64,000 nt of DNA from Zonotrichia leucophrys gambelii (taxonomy: Eukaryota; Chordata; Aves; Passeriformes; Passerellidae), in the NCBI RefSeq assembly GCF_028769735.1, contig NC_088178.1, positions 7,568,001-7,632,000 on the forward strand, in the 5' to 3' direction. The notes under the pieces were generated by a model. It saw nothing but the letters and a program-made list of their open reading frames with translations, was not told where the DNA came from and did no database searches. Of the stretch, positions 15,001 to 25,700 are shown one piece after another; the stretch's first letter is position 1, and every line of letters begins with the position of its first letter. Both the position numbers and the translations under genes were made by a program.

Positions 15001-18000
15001 CAAACTAACTTTTTATGTCACTTGCTTAAGTGAAGGAAATGGCCTTGCCTGAGACACATAAATTGAGATGAAGTGACTTGAAGACAGCTTTTAAATTAGC
15101 ATTTACAATTTTCCATACCAATAGACATTTTTAGATGTTCCAAATGATTGAAAGACTCATTAACAAAAGAATACTATAAGTCCTACAAGTGAGACTCTCT
15201 TGAAAAGGCTCTAATAGGAAAATTCTCCTGTCTTTCTAAAAATATAACTCTCATAGAACACAAATTTATATAATGTAAAAAAGCCCAACCCCAAACTTAA
15301 TCAGGAGAATCCAACAGCAGCAGCAGATTGCCATTGTTTCCAGCCACAAAACATCATTATACTTCACCAGAAATAATACAATGTCCTAACATGTGGATGA
15401 ATTGTTGGTCCTGGCAAAGAACATTATGGCTCTATGGAGCGTGGTAAGTAAGTGTGAACAACCACTGTCAAAAATATTTTAATCTTTTATAAACAGATAG
15501 TGACTAAAACTACCAAACCTGTTGTGATCAGGCCCCATTTCAGTGTATTTATATTCTTCCTGGATCTTCTCCTTTTGGAAAAACTGGTTCAGGCGTGCCT
15601 TGGCGTTTTCCAAGGTCCAACCCCCGTGAAGATCTGCATTTAAGTCCACTTCTGACTCTGAGGTCTAATATGGAAAAAAAGAGCATCATTTACCAGTTTA
15701 AAGATTAAGTAATTCACCTGTATGCTTTAAATAATTAAGATATCACAGAAAATGCTAAAAAGTCCTCAGTAATTCTTTATTTTCAGAATAAAATGTCTAT
15801 ACAAAGTCCTGGATGTTCAGACTATCCAGAGTGATTTATTTGTCCCTTGCTTAAACAAATTAACTTCATTAAAAGTCAACAAATAAATCTGCAGCTTAAA
15901 CTAACAGCAAAATATCAAAAGAAAACTGCAACCTAGATTATAAATGCAAATAACGAAAGAGGGTGAAAGATACCTGTTTAAGAAGTAAAGGAGAACACCT
16001 CTGCATGACTTACCTGCTGCCCTTCTTGCTCCTCTTTTCTGGAATAATAATCTTGCAAGTTTGCACCCCGATCCCACTGAGCTCCATGACTGCCACAGTT
16101 CCCAGGTGCTGCACCTGGTCCATTGCCTACCACACAGAAAAAAAAAATAAATTAAATAAAATAATTCCCCCAAACATGTTCCTAGCAATGGAGAGGCATT
16201 GCCTGGCCATCTTGACAGGCCATGACCAGTCCCTCAGATCTCATGCTGTCACCCACACCTCTGCCTCAAAACGATGAGTTTGGTGGCCTGTCTGCAGAGT
16301 GGTGCAATTTGGGGGAGAAAACACTGCCAAAAAACATTCAAACACACAGAAATTACAGTTTTCAGTCTTACCTACATCACTTTTTAAAAGCAAATGTGGA
16401 GGAAGAGGTCCCCCCACAACTGAACTGGAACCAGTGACATCTCTTGCTGCTTCCTGTCCTCCAGTGGGGATATCACCTGCTGCTGGCTAGGGAAGGGAAT
16501 GAAGGAAAACCTCAGCACTTCTGTGCAGAATAAGTCATTTTACTGTTTAGCTAGAAACTGTCCAGGAAGTTTAAAGACCTCAGGCAACATCATGCAACAT
16601 TTATACCCAGTAAATTATGCAATAGTTACTACTCAGAAGCAATCCCAATAGTAACACAACTGTGAATATTTTAACACTGAACTGCTAAGAAACTAATTGG
16701 CACACTAAAACCAAAATAGCAGTCCTGTTCCCATTGGGTTCCACCTAGGCTGGTGAGGCTGGGAGGCTGCTTCCACTCAGAAAACTCATGTATGCTCAAT
16801 GGAGCACTAGAGGAAGATCCCTCCCTCTCAACAGGTAACACATAACTTCATGCTTTGTTTATTTCTCTAAACTTGCTGTAATGACAGAGTTACCCTCCTC
16901 TTCCTCAGCCTTTAAGTGACACTCACTGCTGAGTGCCCAAAACATCATTAACAGGCAGTGATCCCATTACACACCTGAAGCAATTATGGTTTAAAAATGT
17001 CAGATTTTCAATGTCTGGTTTGATATATCTGTGATTATTACTTTTGGGTTTGGCTTTAGTTATTTTTAAATCACACAGGACTATATATATTATATATATT
17101 ATATATATTATATATATTATAGATATATGTTAGAACATGGGTATAAGACTTCACAGTGCTAGGTGTGAGTACTCAGCACTTTGAAAGCCAGGCTGCACCT
17201 CACAGCATCACTCTGAATACTTCCCAGCCTCACCAGTTTTGCATCATTTGATCTGGTAAATACAACATGCACCTGTATTTACCAGATCATCCTACAACAT
17301 TCAGTTGGACCTGATAATCTCAAAGGTCTTTTCCAACCTAAATGATTCCATGATATTCTGTATGTGCCCCAGCCTTCCAGCAGAGTAAGAAGTCCCTCAC
17401 ATTCATCACTGCACAGGGGCACCTGAACTCCAGGGATGAAACACAACTGGGAGCATGGCAGCCCAACAACAGAGTAGCCTTTGGTAAGGAGAAAGAGCAG
17501 CTTACTGCAAAAGCAGGGATTTCATCCTTCTTCATTTCATTCACCCGCACCAAGTAGTTGATGAAGTCTCGGGCAGCATTGCTCTGAGCATCCTTCTTGT
17601 TGGTGGAGTTGCCCATGCCAACATAGTTGAAGCCTTCCACTCGGACCTGCAAGGAACAACACACTGCTCATGTGCAGCTGAAAGGGGCTTGGAGGCCAGC
17701 AGCACCCACAGGAGCACCAAATCCTGGCTGCTGCTAAGTGCAGGAGAAATAATATTGCTAACTGTTGTTACATATCATTATATAGTGCTGTATATTTCTC
17801 TAAGTTTTTAAAAGCAAACCCTCACATTCTGAGAACTTCTCCTCTCAGAGCACAAGGGCTCTGTGTCCGCTCAGCCATAGCTCCATGTAATTCCAACTAC
17901 ATAGATGTGATTTATTTCTGATTTATTTTTTTTTAATTTTAGAACAGCAATTCTATACCCTGGACAATGGTACCTCCAACCACACAGTAACCATACAGGA

Positions 18001-19750
18001 TTCACAGCCATCCTACCAGGCTGCAAAAATCAGTAAGAGAGATGTTGCAGTGAGACTGATCCTTTCACTGGTTAAGCTTTCATGGATAATCATGGGACAT
18101 CAATGTGTCAAAGCCACTATAATACTGATATATTGTATAATGCACAATATGTATAGTGTGACTTTTTACAAAAAGGATGGAGTGACAGAACAAGGGGGAA
18201 CAGCTTCACACTGACAGAGGGCAGAGTTAGATGGAATATTAGGAAGAAATTGCTCCCTGTGAGGCCCTGGCACAGGGTGCCCAGAGAAGCTCTGGCTGCC
18301 CTATCCCTGGAAGTGCTTAAGGCCAGCTTGGATGGGGCTTGGAGCAACCTGAGATAGTGGAAAGTGTCTGTCCATGGCAGGGGGTGGGACTGGATGAGCT
18401 TGAAGGTCCCTTCCAACCCAAACCATTCCATGATACTGTGAATATATCTATTCACACAACCATTCCATCTGAGTATTGCTTAACTAGTAATAATACCTCA
18501 AAAATTCCCTTAATGCCACTGTGTTTCTTTGTTTTCTTATGGACACAGAAGACAAATAGAGGAGGGAAGGGTAAAATGACAAATTTAAGGTCTTTAGTGC
18601 AAATCCGTGGCATCACTCATGAACTGATCTGTTCTACACATGGCCTCACAGCTCCCACATCCCCAATACGTACAGGCAGGAGTAAACTACCATTAGAGCA
18701 GTGCAGAGTAGCAACCATTCCTGCAAAAATTCTTTTAATACATTTCACCTCAAGTTCAAGAGCAGACCAAAGCTCTTGGCAAAGGTGACATACAGTACCC
18801 CTCACCAAGTGCAAGAAGGGTCACACACAGTGCAGAGACACACACCACCCTTAAATAAACCAATCTGTTTTCCCCTCTAAGAACATCATTCGGGATTTTT
18901 CTCTCCTTTCGCTCATTTCACCCCTCAGTGCACACTCAGCCAGGACACTCTGGCTCAAAGCACCCCAGCTCTCTCCAAGCCCTCGGCTTCCAGTGATTTT
19001 CGCACAGGCCGGGCAGGGCCCAGATCCCGGACAGGACCCCAGACCCCAGTGCTGACCCCAGGTTCGGTTCCTTCTGGCAGAGCCCAGACTCCAGACAGGA
19101 CCCCAGACTCCGGTGCTGACCCCAGGTTCCTTCTGGCAGAGCCCAGACCCAGCAGCACACCCAGCATGGCCCAGGGTTCCCTCTGACCGAGCCGCCAGCC
19201 CTGCTCCCAGACCCCCGGCACAGACCCCACGTTCCCTGGGGCAGAGCCCCGGGTCCGGCCCGGCACGGTCCTCGGCATCTTCCCGAGACCCCCGGCAAAG
19301 CCCAGACCCCGTCAGGAACCTCAGATCCCCGGCAGGGCCCACATTCCCTTTGTCAGGGTCCTCGGACCTCCTGGCCCCTCATGGAGCTAAATCCTTGCTC
19401 GCGGCAGTGTCCAAGCTCCCTCCGGCAGAGCCCAGGCTCCCGTGGCGGCCTCCAGCCCTCAGCACAACCCCCCGGCAGGGCCCCAGACCCCCGACACAGC
19501 CCCGGTAATACGGCCGGAGCCCGCCCAGGCCCCGGAGGGCGCCAGTCCCGCTCTGTGTCCCCGGCCCAGCCCTAGTCCCCCTCAGAGCCGCCAGCCCCCA
19601 GCACGGCCAGCCCGCTGCCCCGGCGGAGCAGGCCCGCACCTCGCAGAGGAAGGTCTGCCGGCCGCGGCCGCCGGCGGCGCGGATCTCGTAGGCCGGCATC
19701 ACCCTCCTCCGGCCGCACCAGGCGTACAGGAAGTTCTTCACGTCCCCCAT
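9..19750 (-). CDS. DHX9: DHX9, ATP-dependent RNA helicase A (3' end outside window)
   Basis: DEAH-box helicase that unwinds RNA, DNA and hybrid duplexes in the nucleus. The exons join in frame with GT-AG sites, 5' to 3': 19640-19750 (start codon), 17506-17646, 16372-16486, 16014-16126, 15519-15664, 12374-12420, 11832-11962, 11120-11209, 10863-11024, 9489-9566, 8977-9168, 8209-8350, 7636-7718, 6360-6516, 6095-6195, 5281-5494, 4993-5087, 4772-4845, 3994-4146, 2487-2647, 999-1110, 223-384, 9-136. Together they give 969 codons; the family is about 1270 residues, so the end of the C-terminal accessory region and the RGG tail lie outside. The first dsRNA-binding domain is in exons 1-2 and the second in exons 5-7. 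Helicase motifs are GATGCGKT (409-416), DEIH (509-512), SAT (541-543), motif V (711 on) and QRKGRAGR (758-765). An acidic and lysine-rich loop follows FVPPPK in exon 15. Motif V reads TSIAET instead of the usual TNIAET. NPL lies upstream on the same strand. Confidence 0.96.
2319..2483. repeat. 89-bp direct tandem duplication beside a DHX9 splice donor
   Basis: The stretch starting GATCACATACATGGGAGAGC at 2319 recurs at 2408 with one or two differences over its first ~70 bases. The second copy runs to within a few bases of the exon 20 donor (exon begins at 2487). Confidence 0.85.
8784..8918 (+). mobile_element. CR1 LINE 3' fragment in DHX9 intron 11
   Basis: Contains GGGCTTGGAGCAACC, GATGAGCTTTAAGGTCCC and CCAACCATTCC followed by GGTTCTGTGAT, the characteristic order of an avian CR1 3' end. 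It is 5'-truncated, as is usual for CR1. Confidence 0.85.
13136..13345 (-). mobile_element. CR1 LINE 3' fragment in DHX9 intron 5
   Basis: Reverse-complement CR1 end: on the plus strand it opens with CATAGGATCATGGAATGGTTTG and proceeds through the CTTGCTCCAAG and GCAGCCACAGCT blocks. It lies in sense orientation relative to DHX9. Confidence 0.85.
17083..17122. repeat. TATATATTA microsatellite
   Basis: Alternating TATATAT and TATT units in DHX9 intron 2, about four repeats of a ten-base TATATATTAT-type unit. It is a simple repeat with no gene content. Confidence 0.85.
17283..17360 (+). mobile_element. Short CR1 3' end
   Basis: Only the last ~75 bases are present: TTGGACCTGATAATCTCAAAGG, TTTTCCAACCTAAATGATTCC and an ATGATATTCTG tail. 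It lies in DHX9 intron 2. Confidence 0.65.
18170..18443 (+). mobile_element. CR1 LINE 3' fragment in DHX9 intron 1
   Basis: Shows the CR1 blocks GGCCCTGGCACAGGGTGCCC, GCTTGGATGGGGCTTGGAGC and GAAGGTCCCTTCCAACCC in order, ending in CCATGATACTGTGA. It is antisense to DHX9. Confidence 0.9.
19016..19345. repeat. GC-rich minisatellite in DHX9 intron 1
   Basis: About five to six degenerate units of roughly 50-65 bp, each ending in a variant of GGCAGAGCCCAGAC. The two clearest neighbours lie at about 19019-19082 and 19083-19142, share a GACCCCAGGTTC core and differ at a few bases. Later units are more diverged. Confidence 0.75.
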
Positions 19751-19912
19751 GGCCGCGCCGGGGCATCGGGGCACGGCCGCCCGCTCCAGCCGGCGCCGGG
19801 CCCGCGGCAGCTCCGCACGGCAGCGCCTGCGCGGGGCCGGACGGCGGCCGGGAGGGGCCGGGCCCGGTCCCTGTGCCCGCCCTGCAGCGCCCCTCCGCCG
19901 GCTCCGCTCTGA
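19510..19912 (-). promoter_or_regulatory. CpG-island promoter region of DHX9
   Basis: Very GC- and CpG-rich sequence surrounds the DHX9 start codon at 19748-19750 and ends abruptly near 19912, where the inverted DHX9 copy begins. No TATA box is visible. The transcription start cannot be placed from sequence alone. CpG-island promoters are usually bidirectional, so divergent transcripts toward 20 kb are likely (inference). Confidence 0.7.
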
Positions 19913-20762
19913 ACCATCTTCTTCTTGGCTTGCCGCTGAATACAGTGTGTTTCTCAAGCTAAGTGTTTCACTTCAAACAATTGTTCTTTTTCAGTGTTGT
20001 TGATCTTTCTGAGAGGCTTTTTAGGAGATGAATGTTGAATACGCTGGAATGAATGAAATAAAACATCTCAGAGGCATAACTGATTTCAGGGAGTTCTGCA
20101 GGAAATGATCCTTTAGGGATATTTGGGGTCACTGTTGGTGTGACTGATCTGATCCTGAAGTTAGGCTGTAGATAAGAAGAGGCGTCACAAAGCCTCCAAA
20201 TCACATCTTGCACTTGCAGCTCACTCCGGAGCAAATCAGCGCGGAGCTGAGAAGTGATTTCATGTACCGCCTGGAGCAGGATCAGCAATTGCAGAGGGTG
20301 AGTGTGTGTCCTGTCACCTGTCATCCTTGCCCTGGGCTCTGCATTTTCCAGAAGGGCTGGAACGTAACACACAGTGTACAAGGCTGGATTTCAGCACAAA
20401 TACACAGCACGTTTTCAGCAGTGCTGCGTGTTCCACTGGGGTGGATGTGGGGGTGAGTTGTGCTGTGCCAGGAAAAAGTACAAACTATGACCTGTTCTTT
20501 AGCAGTTTTTCCTTTGAGTAAGGGAAAAGTGTAGAAAAGTGAGGCAAAGTATAGATGTGGAGCAGAACAGGCTGATTTTTGGAGATTTTGGAAATATCCT
20601 GGACTTTTTTTTTTCCCAGATCCAAGAAGAGAGAGAGGCTTTACCTGTGAAGAATTTTGAAAGCGAAATTCTGGAGGCAATCCATCACAATTCTGTTGTT
20701 GTCATCCGTGGTGCCACTGGTTGTGGCAAAACCACTCAAGTGCCCCAGTATATCCCGGATCT
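19913..20762 (+). pseudogene. Inverted partial duplicate of DHX9 exons 10-11 with flanking introns
   Basis: The plus strand here matches the reverse complement of about 9031-9860 inside DHX9. It carries a full copy of exon 10 (20219-20296, 26 codons, encoded residues unchanged), the whole intervening intron, and the first ~45 of 64 codons of exon 11 (from 20621) with the GATGCGKT Walker A motif. Splice signals at both exon edges are kept. From ~20088 to ~20750 I count about six substitutions and a longer poly-T (10 versus 8); from 19913 to ~20075 the match is visibly poorer, with a 16-base length difference near 20060. The copy breaks inside exon 11 after the VPQYI codons, so it cannot encode a helicase. 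It points away from DHX9, immediately beyond its CpG-island promoter. Inference: a local inverted duplication, possibly homogenised by gene conversion. A misassembly is the main alternative. Confidence 0.9.
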
Positions 20763-21538
20763 CTCTTCCCTCCTACCAACCACCCTGCAGTCATTCTTTT
20801 CACGAGGAGCAGTCAGGGCATGGGCCCCTTTGTATTTCAGCCGCAAGGATTATCAGCCAGCAAGAGGATCAGCCCAGGACACAACAAAATGCATGTTTCA
20901 ATCTGACATCAGGTGACTTGCTCTGGTGAGACGCCACCTGCAGAGCTGGCACCTCCAGCTCTGTGGCCCCAACATCAGGACATGGAGCTGCTGAATCGCC
21001 CCAACCCGGGCCAAGAGACACTTCCAAGCCAAAGTCCAAACTGGGGATTTGCTTTACTCAGCGCGCCGGGATCACTCCTAACGGTGCACACCAGGCACGC
21101 AGCAAACTACAATATATGGTTATACACTAAGCATATTCATTGTTTTCCCTAGAAAAGGTGTGGTCATGCAAGGTAAATCTTAGAATGCATTATTCTCACT
21201 AGCATACGCGAGGCGCAGGCGCAGTGCACCCTGGTGGCCGCACTGAGGAAGGCTCCGCATCCTCCTCGGTGTTCCTTTGATGAAGGCTAGACGTATTCCT
21301 CGCCATGCCCTTTTCACCTTTCCCCTCTAGGCATGGGCAGTCTCTTGTTGGCTGTTTCAGCGATTTCTCACTGGATTTAGCAAGCTCTGTCCTTCATTTT
21401 ATGCAAGCTTTGGTCCCTGTTTCTTGCCAAATTTCATCCTTCACTTGTGGCTTAATATTTGCTAGCTTCTATACTGGTTATGATGTATCTTATTCCTGCC
21501 CGAGTATGCCTGGACACAGTGCTTTTAACTCTTTCAGG
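20763..21538. other. Unassigned insert between the DHX9 copy and a CR1
   Basis: About 775 bases with no match to DHX9 and no convincing gene. It contains a CpG-bearing patch at ~21208-21260 (GCGAGGCGCAGGCGCAG) in otherwise AT-leaning sequence. A long-terminal-repeat remnant is possible from its general look, but I see no defined ends, primer site or flanking duplication, so this is only a suggestion. Confidence 0.35.
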
Positions 21539-22017
21539 AGCGAGTCCAGAGAAGGCCTTGAGGATTGTCCTTAGGCTGGAGCCCCTCTGCTCTGGAGACA
21601 AGGCTGGGAGAGCTGGGGGTGCTCAGCTTGGAGAAAAGGAGGCTCAGGTGAGACCTCAGAGCCCCTTGCAGTGCCTAAAGGGGCACAAGAGAGCTGGAGA
21701 GGGACTTGGGACAAGAGATGGAGGGACAGGACAAGGGGGAATGGTTTCCCACTGCCAGAGGGCAGGGTCAGATGGATATTAGGAAGAATATTCGTTGTGA
21801 GGGCGGGGAGGCCCTGGCACAGGTTTCCCAGAGAAGCTGTGGCTGGTCCATCCCTGAAGTGTCCAAGAACAGGTTGGATATGGCTTGGAGCAAGGATAGT
21901 GCACAGGGCTTGGAGCCTGGGATAGTGCAAGGTGTCCCTGCCCATGGTAAGAGATGGAATGGGATGATTTTAAGGTCCCTTCCATCCCAAATCATTCTAA
22001 GTTTCTATGATTCTATG
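21539..22017 (+). mobile_element. CR1 LINE 3' fragment, ~480 bp
   Basis: One of the longest CR1 pieces in the window. It starts near GAGTCCAGAGAAGGCC and passes through the GGCTCAGGTGAGACC, GGGACAAGAGATGGAGGG and GGTATGG-type blocks, ending in TTTCTATGATTCTATG. It lies between the DHX9 copy and the NPL 3' end. Confidence 0.93.
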
Positions 22018-22401
22018 CCTTCCTAACCAGCGTGACAGCATTCTGCACTGCCACATGGAGGTGCACAGCCCAAAAAAAAGGGAGAAATACCTGCTTATTA
22101 GTGATCCAAAACTTGCTGTTACAAAAGGGGTTTCTCTTTTTAATTTTGCATTAAGGTGTATAAACACAGAGATCAGACAGAAGCAGGATTTTACATGCAC
22201 AGACAGTGTCCCAGTGACTCTGTTGAACAGATACCAGCCTGAGCAATGATGGTGTCATACTGCTGTTTAAACCCACAATGTAGTGTCCTTATGGAGAGGA
22301 CAAAACACCATCCAGCAAGAGGGGGTAGAGACAGATCTTCCTCCTTTCCAGGCAAAAGTCATCAGCCCTCTCCTCCAGCTGGGAAAAATGCTTTTGCTTT
22401 T

Positions 22402-22407
22402 TTTATT
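22402..22407 (-). terminator. NPL polyadenylation signal (AATAAA)
   Basis: On the minus strand AATAAA occurs about 325 bases past the NPL stop codon and is the first canonical signal I see there. It implies a 3' UTR of ~350 bases. Confidence 0.6.
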
Positions 22408-22635
22408 AAACAATTCCAGTCAGTCCTGGAACATGCAGAGCTCCAGGGGAGCAGTGTAAAATGTCAGGCCACATGTGCCCCAGGAAAGCCAGCCCTAACA
22501 GGAAGGGGCTTGGGCACAGTGCCAGTTCCCTGAAAGAAATCCTGCCCATCATGTGGGGGATGTGTCACATGGCAGAGAATCCCAGAAAAGAAACCTCCAG
22601 ATGGACAAGGAAGTGAACAACATCATACACGTGGC

Positions 22636-22735
22636 ACTTGAGGATATGGCTCAGTGGTGCACTCAGGAGTGTCAGGTTAATGGTTGGGCCTGATGATCCT
22701 AGAGGTCCTTCTCAGTGTAATGACTCCATGATCAA
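22636..22735 (+). mobile_element. CR1 3' end overlapping the NPL stop codon (antisense)
   Basis: CR1-type tail with GGCTCAGTGGTGCACTCAGG, TTGGGCCTGATGATCC and AGAGGTCCTTCTCAGTGTAA, ending in TGACTCCATGATCA. The NPL stop codon reads from 22734-22732, inside this tail. It is more diverged than the other CR1 copies and so probably old. Confidence 0.75.
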
Positions 22736-25700
22736 TCACCATTAGGCCACACAATGCTGTCCAGCTTGGCTTTGGCCTTGATGATGAACTCACTGGAGGC
22801 AGCAACAAGAGGAAGCCGTGGAGGTCCCATGGGAATGCCAGAAACAGAGGTCATCACAGCTTTAGTCTGTGCAACACCAAAACCTGGGCAGACAAAAGCA
22901 AAATCAGGACATTTGCAGACCACTTTCCTTCAAGGAGCCTCAGTACTGGGGTCCAAAAAAGCAGCAGTGTGGATTTTCTGTGTAATCCAGTATCAACCAG
23001 GCTTCAAGCACTTCTTGGAAGTGAGAACACGATAACTGAAAAGAGTTAACTGCTTGCAGACAAGAATGACACTGCAGTAAAAATGACACCCACTCACTAC
23101 ATTTTTTCATAGGTAAGCATCCCCCAGTGCAGACTCACACAGAGCCAAGCCTTGGGATCCTGCTCTCTGGCCATAGCTCACAACTTCTTTTGTACCTTTG
23201 GATATTTAGGCTTTGCCTCTTCATCTAAAGGCTAAAAAATAATGCAATTCCTCTGGCTTTGAGCCCAAGAAATACAACAGGCTCCAAAGCTTGGTGAGAT
23301 TCATCAGGGCTTGTGTATGTACAGGAAACCCACAGCAAACAGTTCTCTTCATTAAATGTCTGATATAATTTAGTGTAAACATTTCCTGTCTGTTTCAGTC
23401 TCCCTAGATCACTCTGTTGGTTTTAATTGCTTTTTATATTTAAACTTGATATGGTTTCTAGAAATCATTCAATTTTAAAATGTTTTGGCCTTGCAAAGTC
23501 TTCAACAAAATTCCTGTTTAATTACAGCAAGGCAGGAGAGAGAAGTATGAGAGCTATTCCTCTACTTGGGCACCACCATTTCAGAAAAATTACTGTAGAA
23601 ATAAAGCTGGAAATGAGCTTTTGGAGATGGAAGGAAAAAAAAACCTAACAAAAAAATCAACCCACAGAAAGAGTCAAGATAAGAACAAGGGTAAATCACA
23701 GAGTCACAGCTTTAAACCTCTGAGATTTCACAACAGAAGGAAGGAAGGGAGAGTGGAATCTGTCAGGGATGCTTGGTCGGCTCCCTTTGTTGAGCTCCCA
23801 ACTGTACTAAGTTGGGAAACAGCAGATGCAACAGTTTTTCACTGCAAAATCTTTCAGGAAGGAAGTTCTAAGAGTACAGCAACATGAGAGTTTGAGAAGC
23901 AGAAAGTTTGCACTTTTAGACATAGTGAGGGAAACAGGCAGTGTTTACCCAGTTTACTTACCCAGCTTGATGACAAAGTTGAGAAATTCCCCAGTGAGAA
24001 ACTAGAAAAGACCAACAGTAATTTATTAACACCCTCAAATTTGAAGGTGTAAAAGCATCTAAAGCTACTACATTTACATCTTATATCATTGCTCACTTGC
24101 ATGGATGAGATCAGAGTTGAAGAGTAGGTGGTTAAAAGGTAGTGAAGAATGGTCAAAAAAGGGAGGAGGGATGAATAATAAAAAGGGGGGTCAGAGATGA
24201 AAGAATTTTTCTTTGATAAAGCTGCCTCAGCATGGATGAGAGAAGCACATGGAGAACAGCCACAGGAAAGCTCAAAGACAAAGAAGGTTGCTCCCAGGGA
24301 GGCCTGGGAAGATGCTGTACCTGATACTGCTGTGCCAAGGCAAGGTCTGGCTTTGCAAAGGCTTGCAACATCAGATTGGTTTGTCGGCCTAAATAGTTGT
24401 ATGTACTGCCAAAACAACAAACCAAAAATAGAACTGGTAAATGCAAAGAAGGAACTTAAAACCAGTGAAACAAAAGAAGTAACCACAGGCTTTTGCTGTT
24501 GACATTGTCATTATTATGAGAGAAATTAGTGGAATTTATGTGGGGTGCAATCTAATGTCAAGCATGTGAAGTATGCCAAGCTCCATGGAAGAATTAAGAG
24601 AGCTGATTTCTCTTCCCAGTTCTTTCCAAATGGAACTGCTTTCCAAAACTAGAAATAAAAATACATCATTGGGCAATAAGGAAAGTCAATCACTTAATTT
24701 TCCAGTTGTTTGTTCATTTAATGAATTGCCTAGATGGGAACACAGGTATCACACAGTAATCATCTCATCAGCCTGATATGAGGGGCAGAGGATAAATCAG
24801 AAATTAAACTCAGCACAGCCCTTTTCCTCACAGACTGCTCATGTGAACTAACAATTTTACCCTCTCTGGGATTTGGTTCCTTACCCAAGGCAGATAGAAG
24901 TGATTACCTACTTCAAAAGTTGCCATGAGGACAAAAATTACATTGAAATCTTTGGGTCAGCTTAGAAACCACAGCAGTGACCATCCAAAGGAACAGCATC
25001 TGAGATCCTGGGTTATATGAGTGTCCCATCACTAGGCCTGGGGCTAGATTGTGAGTCTGTTTGCCTCTGTACATCCCTATCCTGGAAAATCCTCCATTGC
25101 TGTGACTGAAAACAGTCAAGGAAATACTATGCAGGTAGTGGAAGATAAAACAGCACAGTGTATGTGTGAGGGGAAGGAGTCCAAGACATACTGACCTTCC
25201 AACTGCTCCATTTGCCCCTAGTGCCAGTGCACCCAACAGTTGCTAGTTTGGGGTGGAGGAAGAAAAAAAAGTAAAAAAAAATTATTTCATGTAATAAAAT
25301 AAAGGGAAAAAAGGGGTGGTGGGAGGGAGCGCCAAAACTGCCTTGCACTGAGTGTCCAGGGTTACTTCTTCCCCAAAGCTGAAGCAAGAGAGTACCTTAG
25401 AAGAAATTACTTTTAAGAGAAGCTTCTTACCTCATCCACCCCATAAAGAAATTCAAACTCCCCTGTTTCATTCTTGTGTATGCACTGTGCCAGGTCCAAG
25501 AGGTCTGTGTCACTGAACTTCACACCCTGGAAGGTGGGGATCTGTGCTTTTATCCCATCCAGCAACTCTTCCACACGAACTGTGCAGAACAGCAATCTCA
25601 TATGAGGGAACACAGGCCTGTTCTGGGACAGTTCCCTGCCTTGTCCCCAAGAGCAAGACTTCATATTTTACAAGCTGTTCACTTTCAACCTAAGTCCAGT

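Noticed and set aside
19113..19912. Long open frames in the DHX9 CpG island and minisatellite
   Set aside because: GC-rich composition lacks stop codons by chance; products are Pro/Arg/Ala-rich with no family features.
20539..20762. A second functional helicase gene
   Set aside because: Only exons 10 and part of 11 are present; motifs II-VI and the dsRNA-binding domains are missing.
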